Origin: Tyzzerella sp.
GTDB lineage: Bacteria; Bacillota; Clostridia; Lachnospirales; Anaerotignaceae
DNA: 63,181 nucleotides
NCBI GenBank assembly: GCA_019415525.1
Contig: DXZA01000020.1
Span: 9,616-72,796 of the forward strand
Reading direction: 5' to 3'
The notes under the pieces are model-generated. The model did not search any database, was not told the origin of the DNA, and worked only from the letters and a program-made list of their open reading frames with translations. Numbering within the stretch: position 1 is the stretch's first letter; each line of letters begins with the position of its first letter. This document shows positions 34,420 through 42,607 of this stretch, piece by piece. The translations under genes were made by a program, and so were the position numbers.

Positions 34420-35526
34420 ATGAAAGTATTAAATATTATAAGTGATAAAAATATCGGTGGTGCAGGAAGATGTATCATTAATTTTCTTAAATATTATGAT
34501 AGAAAAAACTTTGATATTACTATTGTTGTGCCAGAAGGAAGCCTTCTTGTACCTGAAATTAAAAAACTTGACACAAAAGTTATAGAAGTTAATGGTATAG
34601 CCGATAAATCTCTTGATATGAAATCTATTGGTGAGCTTAAAAATGTTATTAAAAAAGAAAATCCTGATGTTGTACATACACATGGTACTTTTTCAGGAAG
34701 GATTGCTGCAAAACTTTGTGGTAAAAAAATAGTTTATACAAGACATTCCGTTTTCCCTGTAAGTAAAAAAATAAGTACTCAACCAGGTAAAACAATAAAT
34801 AAAATAGCAAATGAATTTTTTTCTGATGATATTATTGCTGTTGCAGAAGCTGCTAAAGATAACCTTACAGAAGGTGGTATATCTGAAAATAAAATAAAAG
34901 TAATACTTAATGGTGTTGAAGCTGTAAAAAAATGTACAGAAGATGAAATTAAAACAACAAAACAAAAGTATGGTATATCAGATAATGATTTTGTAATAGG
35001 TATTATGGCAAGACTAGAAGCTGTAAAAGGTCATAAATATCTTATTGATGCAGGTAAAATATTAAAGGAAAAAGGTAAAAATATAAAAATACTTATTATA
35101 GGTACAGGTGGAATTGAAGAAGAAATAAAAAAATATGTAAAGGATAATGGTATGGAAGATACTGTTATATTTACAGGTTTTATAAAGAATGTACGAGAAA
35201 TTTTAAGTATTATGGATATTCAGGCAAATGCTTCTTATGGTACAGAAGCTACAAGTCTTGCTCTTTTGGAAGGAATGAGTATGGGTATACCGGCAGTTGT
35301 AAGTAATTATGGTGGAAACCCAGGGGTTATTACTCATGGTGAAAATGGATATATATTTGCCCTTAAAGATAGTAAAGATATGGCAGTATATATTGAAAAA
35401 ATTATGGATAATAAAGAAACTTTTGAATATATGAAAGAGAAATCAAAAGAAATATTTAATAATAAATTTACAGCTGAGATATATGCAAGAAATATAGAAA
35501 ATGTATACAGAAATGTAGTTAAATAA
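34420..35526 (+). CDS. Glycosyltransferase family 4
   Basis: A 368-residue GT-B enzyme. The N-terminal half has NIGGAGRCIINFLKYY and DVVHTHGTFSGRIAAKL; the C-terminal half has IMARLEAVKGHKYLIDA, IIGTGGIEEEI and the nucleotide-sugar site EATSLALLEGMSMGIPAVVS with the E-x7-E pattern near residue 270-285. It would add one sugar to a lipid-linked oligosaccharide on the cytoplasmic side. The sugar cannot be predicted. It starts at ATG behind AAGGAGG, coupled to the ligase-like gene. Confidence 0.9.
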   Translation: MKVLNIISDKNIGGAGRCIINFLKYYDRKNFDITIVVPEGSLLVPEIKKLDTKVIEVNGIADKSLDMKSIGELKNVIKKENPDVVHTHGTFSGRIAAKLCGKKIVYTRHSVFPVSKKISTQPGKTINKIANEFFSDDIIAVAEAAKDNLTEGGISENKIKVILNGVEAVKKCTEDEIKTTKQKYGISDNDFVIGIMARLEAVKGHKYLIDAGKILKEKGKNIKILIIGTGGIEEEIKKYVKDNGMEDTVIFTGFIKNVREILSIMDIQANASYGTEATSLALLEGMSMGIPAVVSNYGGNPGVITHGENGYIFALKDSKDMAVYIEKIMDNKETFEYMKEKSKEIFNNKFTAEIYARNIENVYRNVVK

Positions 35527-35539
35527 GAGAGGTGCCAAA

Positions 35540-36004
35540 ATGGATAAGAAGAAATTCAGAATTAATTTTTTTGATATAGTTATTGCTATTGTTGTAATAG
35601 TTGTTGCAGGCGGTATTTATTTCTTTACAAATAAAGAAAGTGTTGTTGAAACTAAAAAGCTTGTATATACATTTGAACTTAATAGCCTTCCTAAAGGTAT
35701 TGCAGATAGTATAGAAGTTGGAGATACACTTACAGATGGTGTTAAAAATTATAATATGGGTACAGTTATTGCTGTTGAAAAAACAGATTATACAATACTT
35801 ACAACAGATTATACAACAAATACTATTAAAGAAAGCGTTGTTCCTGATAAAGAAAGAGCTGTTATAACTGTTGAGGCAAATGTAACAGAAAGTGGTGCTG
35901 ATTATAAAGTTGACGGTAATTTTCTTGTAAAAACAGGTCTTGAAGTCAATGTACATGGCCCAGGATATGCAGGAAGCGGTTATATAATTTCAATTGATAG
36001 ATAA
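35540..36004 (+). CDS. DUF4330 family membrane-anchored protein, copy 1
   Basis: 154 residues: a short cytoplasmic start (KKKFRINFFD), one membrane helix (residues about 12-28), then an extracytoplasmic beta-rich domain with VGDTLTDG and, near the end, LVKTGLEVNVHGPGYAGSGYIISID. This fits DUF4330, a family with no established function. It is 14 nt after the GT4 gene and 14 nt before a second DUF4330 gene, inside the polysaccharide operon. A role in handling or exporting the polymer is inferred from place only. Confidence 0.78.
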   Translation: MDKKKFRINFFDIVIAIVVIVVAGGIYFFTNKESVVETKKLVYTFELNSLPKGIADSIEVGDTLTDGVKNYNMGTVIAVEKTDYTILTTDYTTNTIKESVVPDKERAVITVEANVTESGADYKVDGNFLVKTGLEVNVHGPGYAGSGYIISIDR

Positions 36005-36018
36005 GAGGTGCTGTTAAT

Positions 36019-36516
36019 ATGAGAAATAGTAATAAAAAAGGATTAGTATTTGGTAAAATAAGTATTGTTGATATAGCTGTAATAATTATTGTAATACTTC
36101 TTGCAGCAGGTACATTTTATAAATTTAAAGGTCTTTCTAAAACAAGTACAAATACACCTATGACACCTGTAACATATACTGTTGAGGTTAAGAAAGTAAG
36201 ACCATTTGTATTTGATAATGTTAAAGAAGGGGATATATTATACGATAAAACATCAGGTAATTCTATTGGTACAATAGTAAATATAGAAGGTATACCTGCA
36301 AAAGAAGCAACTGCAACAACAAATGGTGATGTTGCACTTATGGAAGTTGAAAATAGAGTAGATGTTAAATTTACTGTAGAGGCTGAAGCTGTTGTTTCAA
36401 ATGATGGAACATACAGTATAAATAGAACATATGACGTTATAAAAAATTCAGCAAAAACTTTTATGACAAAGTATTTCCAGTGCAGTGGTACAATAACAGA
36501 AATATCTGAAAAATAA
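36019..36516 (+). CDS. DUF4330 family membrane-anchored protein, copy 2
   Basis: 165 residues with the same layout as the preceding gene: basic start, LVFGKISIVDIAVIIIVILL membrane segment, then an outside domain with VKEGDILYDKTSGNSIGTIVNI and a C-terminal KNSAKTFMTKYFQCSGTITEI. The pair are diverged paralogues (same length, same fold pattern, limited identity), more consistent with a heteromeric pair than with a fresh duplication. SD AGAGGTG, then 17 nt to the GT4::CsaB gene. Confidence 0.75.
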   Translation: MRNSNKKGLVFGKISIVDIAVIIIVILLAAGTFYKFKGLSKTSTNTPMTPVTYTVEVKKVRPFVFDNVKEGDILYDKTSGNSIGTIVNIEGIPAKEATATTNGDVALMEVENRVDVKFTVEAEAVVSNDGTYSINRTYDVIKNSAKTFMTKYFQCSGTITEISEK

Positions 36517-36533
36517 TTTACAGGAGGCATAAT

Positions 36534-38774
36534 ATGGTTGAAAAACAGACTATACTTATGACCCTTATGGGCCTTGAAATAGGTGGGGCTGAAACACATG
36601 TTGTTGAGCTTTCAAAGGAACTTAAAAAACAAGGATATAATATAATTGTTGCTAGTAATGGTGGAGTATATGAAAAAGAACTCCTTGAGTCAGGCATAAC
36701 TCATTACAATGTTCCTATGCACCAAAGAAATATTTTAAAAATGATAAAATCTTATTTCTTGCTTAAAGAAATTATACAAAAAGAAAAAGTTGATATAGTA
36801 CATGCCCATGCAAGAATACCTGGTTTTATATGTGGTCTTCTTTATAAAAAAATGAAAAACTTTACATTTATAACATCAACACATGGTGTTTATTCAACCA
36901 AAATGGGTCTTAGATATCTTACAAACTGGGGTCAGAAAGTTATTGCAGTAAGTGAAGATATAAAGACATATCTTATGGAATGTTATAATGTTAAAAGTAA
37001 AGATATTTTTATTACAATAAATGGTATTGATACTAATAAATTTTCACCAAATACATCTGGTGAAAGAATTAAAAAAGAACTTGGTATTAAAGATGAACCT
37101 GTTGTTGTTCATGTAAGCCGTCTTGACGAAGGTGGAAGTGCTACTGCTGCCGAGGTTTTAATAGACTCAGCTTATAAACTTTGTAAAGAAATTCCTAATA
37201 TAAAAATAGTTATTGCCGGTGGTGGTAATCTTTTCAATAGCCTTAAATCAAAAGCTGATGAAGTGAATAAGGTTATAGGTAGAAAATGTGTCATAATGCT
37301 TGGAGCAAGAACTGATATTAATGAAATTCTTATGGCAGGAGATGTTTTTGTAGGTGTTAGTCGTGCAGCTCTTGAAGCTATGGCAGCTGAAAAAGTTACA
37401 ATACTTGCAGGATATGCTGGGTATATGGGAATATTCAATGAAGAAAAGCTTATGGGTGCTATGGATAACAATTTCTGTTGTAGAGGTTATGAAGAAACTA
37501 AAGTTGAACCTCTTGTAAATGATATTGTTTATTTCTTTAAAAAAATGCCTGAAGAAGATAAAAAAGCATATGGAAAATATGGTAGAGAAGTTATATTTGA
37601 ACACTATTCTGTAAGTAGAATGGCTAAAGATTGTATGGTAGCATACGATGCAGGTCTTAGAGATAGTGCTACAAGACAATATAATGTAATTATGTCCGGA
37701 TATTATGGATTTAATAATTCCGGTGATGAAGCAATTCTTCTTTCTATGCATAAAAATATAGAAAGAATGGGAGATAATATAAATATCATAGTTCTTTCAA
37801 ATAAGCCAGAAGAAACAAGAGCTAAATATGGTGTTGATGTTGTTTATCGATTTAGCTTTAAAGAAGTTTTTAGTGCGATAAAGAATTGTGATGTTGTATT
37901 AAGTGGTGGTGGAAGTCTTCTTCAAGATAGTACAAGCACACGTTCTCTTATGTATTACCTTTCTATAATACTTCTTGCAAAAATGCTTGGTAAAAAAGTT
38001 ATGCTTTATGCAAATGGAATTGGGCCAGTATCAAAAAACTTTAATAGACAAATTGTAAAAACAGTTGTAAATAAAGCTGACCTTATAACATTAAGAGAAG
38101 GATATTCCTATGAAGAATTAAAATCTATGGGTGTAAGTGCAAAATCATTTGTAACTGCTGACCCTGTTTTTACACTTGATAGTGTATCAAAAGAAGAAGC
38201 TAATAATCTTCTTACAAAAGCAGGAATACCACTTGATAAAGAAATAGTTGGTGTTTCTGTACGAAATGTTAAGAATTGGAGAAATGAAGATGAGTTTGTA
38301 GAAGAAATGGCTTATCTTTGTGACTCTATATATGAAAAATATAATAGAAATATTGTTTTTATAGTAATGCAAGTACCTAATGATATAAGAATAAGTGAGA
38401 AAGTTCATGAAAAAATGAAACACCCTTCATATATTTTAAGGGATTCTTATTCACCTTATGAAATTATGGGCATAATAGGTAGAATGAGCTTTATAGTAAG
38501 TATGCGACTTCATACACTTATATTTGCTGCAAGACAAAGAGTGCCTCTTGTAGGTTTTGTATATGACCCTAAAATACAGTATTATCTTGATAAACTTCAG
38601 ATGCCTTCTGGTGGGGATATACATGATTTTGATATGAATAAAACTCTTGAAATAATAGATGATATGATTATAAATCATGAAAAATATGCAAAAATACTTG
38701 ATAAGTCAGCAGCAGAGCTTGAAAAAGCAGCACACAATAATGAAAAATACCTTATGGAACTTTTGAAAAAATAA
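36534..38774 (+). CDS. csaB: Fusion of GT4 glycosyltransferase and CsaB polysaccharide pyruvyl transferase
   Basis: 746 residues in two parts. Residues 1 to about 375 are a GT4 glycosyltransferase (LMGLEIGGAETHVVEL, VDIVHAHARIPG, VVHVSRLDEGGS, SRAALEAMAAEKV). Residues from about 382 (NVIMSGYYGFNNSGDEAIL) to the end are a CsaB-type pyruvyl transferase (VVLSGGGSLLQD, ANGIGPVS, ADLITLREGYSYEEL, FIVSMRLHTLIFA). CsaB adds pyruvate ketal to secondary wall polysaccharide, making the ligand bound by SLH domains of S-layer and surface proteins. One chain doing sugar transfer and pyruvylation suggests that the two steps are coupled. SD AGGAGG; a stop and 16 nt separate it from the TagA gene. Confidence 0.9.
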   Translation: MVEKQTILMTLMGLEIGGAETHVVELSKELKKQGYNIIVASNGGVYEKELLESGITHYNVPMHQRNILKMIKSYFLLKEIIQKEKVDIVHAHARIPGFICGLLYKKMKNFTFITSTHGVYSTKMGLRYLTNWGQKVIAVSEDIKTYLMECYNVKSKDIFITINGIDTNKFSPNTSGERIKKELGIKDEPVVVHVSRLDEGGSATAAEVLIDSAYKLCKEIPNIKIVIAGGGNLFNSLKSKADEVNKVIGRKCVIMLGARTDINEILMAGDVFVGVSRAALEAMAAEKVTILAGYAGYMGIFNEEKLMGAMDNNFCCRGYEETKVEPLVNDIVYFFKKMPEEDKKAYGKYGREVIFEHYSVSRMAKDCMVAYDAGLRDSATRQYNVIMSGYYGFNNSGDEAILLSMHKNIERMGDNINIIVLSNKPEETRAKYGVDVVYRFSFKEVFSAIKNCDVVLSGGGSLLQDSTSTRSLMYYLSIILLAKMLGKKVMLYANGIGPVSKNFNRQIVKTVVNKADLITLREGYSYEELKSMGVSAKSFVTADPVFTLDSVSKEEANNLLTKAGIPLDKEIVGVSVRNVKNWRNEDEFVEEMAYLCDSIYEKYNRNIVFIVMQVPNDIRISEKVHEKMKHPSYILRDSYSPYEIMGIIGRMSFIVSMRLHTLIFAARQRVPLVGFVYDPKIQYYLDKLQMPSGGDIHDFDMNKTLEIIDDMIINHEKYAKILDKSAAELEKAAHNNEKYLMELLKK

Positions 38775-38790
38775 GATGGGGGGCAGTTTT

Positions 38791-39513
38791 ATGAGGAAAC
38801 TTACACATGTACTTGGAGTACCTTTTGATACATTTACAATGAAAGAAGCTGTTGAAAGAGTTATGGAATTTCTTTCTGATGGAGGACAGCATATAATATG
38901 TACTCCTAATCCTGAAATAGTTATGGAAGCTCAAACAGATAAACAACTTATGGAAATATTAAAGGCTTCTGACCTTGTAATTCCTGATGGGATAGGTGTT
39001 GTTTGGGCATCAAAATATAGCGAAATAAAAATAAAAGAAAGAGTTCCAGGTTTTGAACTTACTCAAAATGTATTTGAAAAAATAAAAGATTTAGATTATA
39101 AAGTATATTTCTTTGGCGGAGCACCAGGTGTTGCAAGTGCAGCCGCTAAAAAAATGATGAGCAAATATAAAGGTCTTAAAATAGTTGGAACAAGAAATGG
39201 TTATTTTAATAAAGATGATGAAAAACAGATTATAGAAGAAATTAAAAAATCCGGTGCTGATATTCTTCTTGTTGGACTTGGTGCACCAAAACAGGAAAAA
39301 TGGATTTATGATAATATAACATTTACTGGTGCAAAAGTTTGTATTGGTGTTGGTGGAAGTTTTGATGTTATGTCTGGTAATGTTAAAAGAGCACCTAAAA
39401 TATTCTGTAAACTTGGACTTGAATGGTTCTACAGACTTATAACACAGCCAACAAGAATTAAACGTATGATGCGACTTCCTAAGTTTGCTATAAAAGTACT
39501 TAAAGAAAAATAA
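38791..39513 (+). CDS. tagA: WecG/TagA/CpsF family glycosyltransferase (GT26)
   Basis: A 240-residue enzyme of the TagA family: CTPNPEIVMEAQ, VIPDGIGVVWASKY, FFGGAPGVA, VGLGAPKQEKWI and GVGGSFDVMSGNVKRAPK are all diagnostic. TagA transfers N-acetylmannosamine from UDP-ManNAc to undecaprenyl-PP-GlcNAc, the committed step of wall polymer linkage units, and is also needed for SCWP. The C-terminus keeps the Arg/Lys-rich amphipathic end (RIKRMMRLPKFAIK) that docks such enzymes to the membrane. An ATG at 38776 includes the G-run SD, so ATG 38791 is the start. It completes the GT4-DUF4330-CsaB series. Confidence 0.9.
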   Translation: MRKLTHVLGVPFDTFTMKEAVERVMEFLSDGGQHIICTPNPEIVMEAQTDKQLMEILKASDLVIPDGIGVVWASKYSEIKIKERVPGFELTQNVFEKIKDLDYKVYFFGGAPGVASAAAKKMMSKYKGLKIVGTRNGYFNKDDEKQIIEEIKKSGADILLVGLGAPKQEKWIYDNITFTGAKVCIGVGGSFDVMSGNVKRAPKIFCKLGLEWFYRLITQPTRIKRMMRLPKFAIKVLKEK

Positions 39514-39538
39514 AATAATTTAATAAAGAAGGTATAAT

Positions 39539-40408
39539 ATGGTTCTAAAAGACAAAAAACAAATTTTTGATTTTTTTATAGTTATGGTGGGAACATTTTT
39601 AACAGCAATTTCTGTTGTTGTATTTTTCGATGCAAATGAGCTGGTACTTGGAGGAGTTTCTGGTATATCCATAGTTATAAAAGAGCTTGGTAAAATGTTT
39701 TTTGGAATGGAGCTTCCTCTTTCCATAATAAGTTTTGCTATAAATTTACCACTTCTTATAGGTGCATATATTATTATGGGCAAGGGATTTCTTGGTAAAA
39801 CTGTATTTTCCACAGTACTTTTTTCTATATTTCTTGAAATAACAAAGTTTTTACCTGTATATAAAGGTGAACTTATGCTTGCAGCAATATATGGTGGGGC
39901 TGTTCTTGGTGTTGGTGCAGGTTTTATATTTAAAGGTAGAGCAACATCAGGAGGCTCAGACCTTCTTGCTGCAATGATTTATAAGTTTAATAATCATATA
40001 TCTCTTTCTAAAATTCTTTTTATAATAGATGCTATTGTAATAGGAATAGGGCTTTTTGTTTTTGGTGTTGAAAAATCTATGTATTCTGTAATATCTGTAT
40101 TTATATGTACAAAAGTGGCAGGTGGAATAATAGATGGTATAGGCTTTGCAAAAGCTGTTTTTATAATTTCTGATAAATCAGATGAAATTGCAAAAGACCT
40201 TATGGAAAATCAAAAACGTGGCGTAACTGCATTAAAAGGAAAAGGAATGTATACAGGTAACGAAAAAGATGTATTATTATGTGTTTTTTCACAAAAAGAA
40301 ATATCTGATGTTAAAGAAAGAGTTATGGAAATAGATAGTAATGCTTTTATGATGGTAACAGATATAAAAGAGGTATTGGGTGAAGGATTTGTAAGTTATA
40401 AACTTTAA
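39539..40408 (+). CDS. YitT family membrane protein (DUF161/DUF2179)
   Basis: A 289-residue protein with about six N-terminal membrane helices (GGVSGISIVI in helix 2, GAVLGVGAGFIFKGRATSGGSDLLA in mid-protein) and a soluble C-terminal DUF2179 domain (residues about 205-289: GVTALKGKGMYTG, LLCVFSQKEISDVKE, SNAFMMVTDIKEVLGEGF). The family is widespread in Firmicutes; no transport substrate is firmly established. It begins 25 nt after tagA and may be read from the same transcript, but nothing ties it to polymer synthesis. The ATG follows AAGAAGG. Confidence 0.88.
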   Translation: MVLKDKKQIFDFFIVMVGTFLTAISVVVFFDANELVLGGVSGISIVIKELGKMFFGMELPLSIISFAINLPLLIGAYIIMGKGFLGKTVFSTVLFSIFLEITKFLPVYKGELMLAAIYGGAVLGVGAGFIFKGRATSGGSDLLAAMIYKFNNHISLSKILFIIDAIVIGIGLFVFGVEKSMYSVISVFICTKVAGGIIDGIGFAKAVFIISDKSDEIAKDLMENQKRGVTALKGKGMYTGNEKDVLLCVFSQKEISDVKERVMEIDSNAFMMVTDIKEVLGEGFVSYKL

Positions 40409-40738
40409 CATTAGTTGTTATTTGTAAAAAATTACTGTAAGACAAGGCTAGATTGTGGATAAAAATTTAATTGTTAAAATTGTACTATTTTTTCAATATT
40501 TATATAAAAACGCAAGTTATAAATGAATTTCAGAGGATATTTTTGGTAAAAAATAAAAAACACAAAAAAGTTTGTAGTTTTTTTAAATATTTCTCTTTAT
40601 TTTTTTGGTATTTTGTTATAAAATGTAGTAGAGTGAACAAGATGTTTTATATGTACAATTTGTTCTAATATTTTAGGTTATACAAAATAAAGGTCATTTG
40701 GGGAAGCAAAATAAAAAATAATTTTCTGGGGTGAGGGT
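40409..40738 (+). other. Gene-free 330-bp leader region before the PucR/CdaR regulator
   Basis: A promoter candidate lies at 40480-40508, so the transcript would carry a leader of about 225 nt. An inverted repeat GAACAA / TTGTTC (40635-40640 and 40660-40665) lies in that leader. A 65-codon frame at 40471-40668 has no SD and a composition of random A/T-rich DNA; I do not call it. Confidence 0.55.
40480..40508 (+). promoter_or_regulatory. Possible promoter of the PucR/CdaR-type regulator
   Basis: TTGTAC, a 17-bp spacer, and TATAAA. Confidence 0.45.
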
Positions 40739-41830
40739 ATGATTTCAAATCAAATTTTACAAAACACAATCGATGGTCTTAAGAACATTACTCGTAAAGA
40801 GCTTAGTGTTGTTGAGAAAGAAGGCAAAGTTATTGCTACAACTGAAGAAAATATGATAGGTAGACAGATTGATGCTATTGAAAACTTTATTGGTTCTCAG
40901 GCAGAAAGTCAGCTTATACTTGGTTATCAGTACTTTAAAATATATGATAACGGTATTCCAGAGTATGTTGTTCAGGTTAAAGGTGAAGATGAAGAAGGAT
41001 ACAGAATTGGTAAAATTGCTGCTTTCCAAATCCAGAGTCTTTTAGTTGCTTATAAAGAAAGATATGATAAAGACAACTTTATAAAAAATCTTCTTCTTGA
41101 CAATCTTCTTCTTGTTGATATTTATAGCAGAGCTAAAAAGCTTCATATTGAAAACAATATAAGAAGAATAGTATACCTTATTGAAACAAATATTGATAAG
41201 GATATGAATATTGTTGAAATAGTAAGAAGTATTTTCCCAGCAAAAACAAAAGATTTCGTTACTGCTGTTGATGAACACAGCATTATTCTTGTTAAAGAAT
41301 TAAGAGAAAAAGAAACAATGGACGAAATCGAAAAAATAGCAAAAATGATTGCCGATACTCTTAATAATGAAATAAAGAGTAAAGTATATATCTCTATAGG
41401 TACTGTTGTAAATGACCTTAAAGATGTTTCACGTTCTTATAAAGAGGCTAAAATGGCTCTTGAAGTAGGTAAGATTTTTGAAGGGGATAAATATATTGTA
41501 AACTATGAAAAACTTGGAATTGGTAGACTTATATATCAGCTTCCTCTTCCACTTTGCAGAATGTTTATAAAAGAAGTTCTCCACGGTCTTACAATGGACG
41601 ATTTTGATGATGAAACTCTTGCAACAGTAAATAAATTCTTCGAAAACAATCTTAATGTTTCCGAAACATCAAGACAGCTTTATATCCATAGAAATACTCT
41701 TGTATACAGACTTGATAAGCTTCAGAAAATGACAGGTCTTGACCTTAGAAACTTTGATGATGCTATTATATTCAAGATTACTCTTATGGTAAGCAAATAT
41801 ATGATTTATATGGATAAAATGTCTTACTAA
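40739..41830 (+). CDS. CdaR/PucR-type transcriptional regulator
   Basis: 363 residues. The N-terminal about 130 residues resemble the sugar-diacid recognition domain (TIDGLKNITRKELSVVEKEGKVIA, GYQYFKIY). A middle GGDEF-like region follows (VYISIGTVVNDLKDVSRSYKEAKMALEVG) and a C-terminal PucR helix-turn-helix of about 55 residues (FFENNLNVSETSRQLYIHRNTLVYRLDKLQKMTGLDLRNFDDA over two motifs). CdaR/PucR proteins sense small metabolites; the ligand here is unknown. It lies directly before ftsEX, but a terminator separates them, so regulation of ftsEX is not implied. The long untranslated leader is unusual for a single-gene regulator. Confidence 0.85.
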   Translation: MISNQILQNTIDGLKNITRKELSVVEKEGKVIATTEENMIGRQIDAIENFIGSQAESQLILGYQYFKIYDNGIPEYVVQVKGEDEEGYRIGKIAAFQIQSLLVAYKERYDKDNFIKNLLLDNLLLVDIYSRAKKLHIENNIRRIVYLIETNIDKDMNIVEIVRSIFPAKTKDFVTAVDEHSIILVKELREKETMDEIEKIAKMIADTLNNEIKSKVYISIGTVVNDLKDVSRSYKEAKMALEVGKIFEGDKYIVNYEKLGIGRLIYQLPLPLCRMFIKEVLHGLTMDDFDDETLATVNKFFENNLNVSETSRQLYIHRNTLVYRLDKLQKMTGLDLRNFDDAIIFKITLMVSKYMIYMDKMSY

Positions 41831-41853
41831 TAAATATTAATTGCAAATAAAAG

Positions 41854-41897
41854 ACAGGGGGCGTATTATAAATTTAAGGGGCGTTCCCTGTTTTTTT
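41854..41897 (+). terminator. Terminator between the regulator and ftsE
   Basis: ACAGGG / CCCTGT enclose a loop of about 26 nt and are followed by a run of eight T residues. Confidence 0.7.
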
Positions 41898-41920
41898 AAG
41901 ATTAAGAAAGGAAGATTCTT

Positions 41921-42607
41921 TTGATAAGTATTGAAAACGTAAGAAAGGTGTATCCTAATGGCTCCGAAGCCCTTAAAGGAGTTTCGATACATATAGAAAG
42001 AGGGGAGTTTGTTTTTATTGTTGGTTCTAGTGGCTCTGGAAAATCAACTCTTATAAAATTACTCCTTAAAGAGCTTGACCCTACAAGCGGAAAAATTGTT
42101 ATAAATAATATTGATACAACAAAGATTTCAAGAAAAGATATACCTTACCTTAGAAGAAATTTAGGAGTTGTATTCCAAGACTTTAGACTTTTACAGAACA
42201 AAACAGTATATGAAAACGTTGCATTCGCTATGAGAGTAATAGAAGCACCTTCAAAAGCAATAAGAAGAAATGTGCCTACTGTACTTTCTCTTGTTGGGCT
42301 TCATAATAAACTTAAAGCTTATCCTAATCAGCTTTCTGGTGGTGAACAACAAAGAACAGCTCTTGCAAGAGCTATTGTTAATAAACCACCTATACTTATT
42401 GCCGATGAGCCAACAGGTAATCTTGACCCTGATACGGCTTGGGGAATTATGAACCTTTTGGAGGATATAAACAGACAGGGTACAACAGTTGTTGTTGCAA
42501 CCCATGCAAAAGATATTGTTGATGCAATGCAAAAAAGAGTTATAACACTTAAAAAAGGTGTTATAGTAAGAGATGTTGAAAAAGGTGGTTATAGCGATGA
42601 GGCCTAG
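41921..42607 (+). CDS. ftsE: Cell-division ABC ATPase FtsE
   Basis: A 228-residue ABC ATPase with Walker A GSSGSGKSTL near residue 36, Q-loop FQDFRLL, signature LSGGEQQRTALARA, and Walker B LIADEPTGNLDP. The start is TTG 41921 behind AAAGGAAG. FtsE hydrolyses ATP in complex with FtsX to switch on a wall hydrolase at the division site. The FtsX start lies inside its last 11 nt and the M23 hydrolase follows, giving the complete module. Confidence 0.94.
   Translation: MISIENVRKVYPNGSEALKGVSIHIERGEFVFIVGSSGSGKSTLIKLLLKELDPTSGKIVINNIDTTKISRKDIPYLRRNLGVVFQDFRLLQNKTVYENVAFAMRVIEAPSKAIRRNVPTVLSLVGLHNKLKAYPNQLSGGEQQRTALARAIVNKPPILIADEPTGNLDPDTAWGIMNLLEDINRQGTTVVVATHAKDIVDAMQKRVITLKKGVIVRDVEKGGYSDEA

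Noticed and set aside
40471..40668. 65-codon plus-strand frame before the PucR/CdaR-type gene
   Set aside because: No SD, A/T-rich random-looking composition (runs of Phe, Lys, Tyr), and it overlaps a likely promoter and leader.
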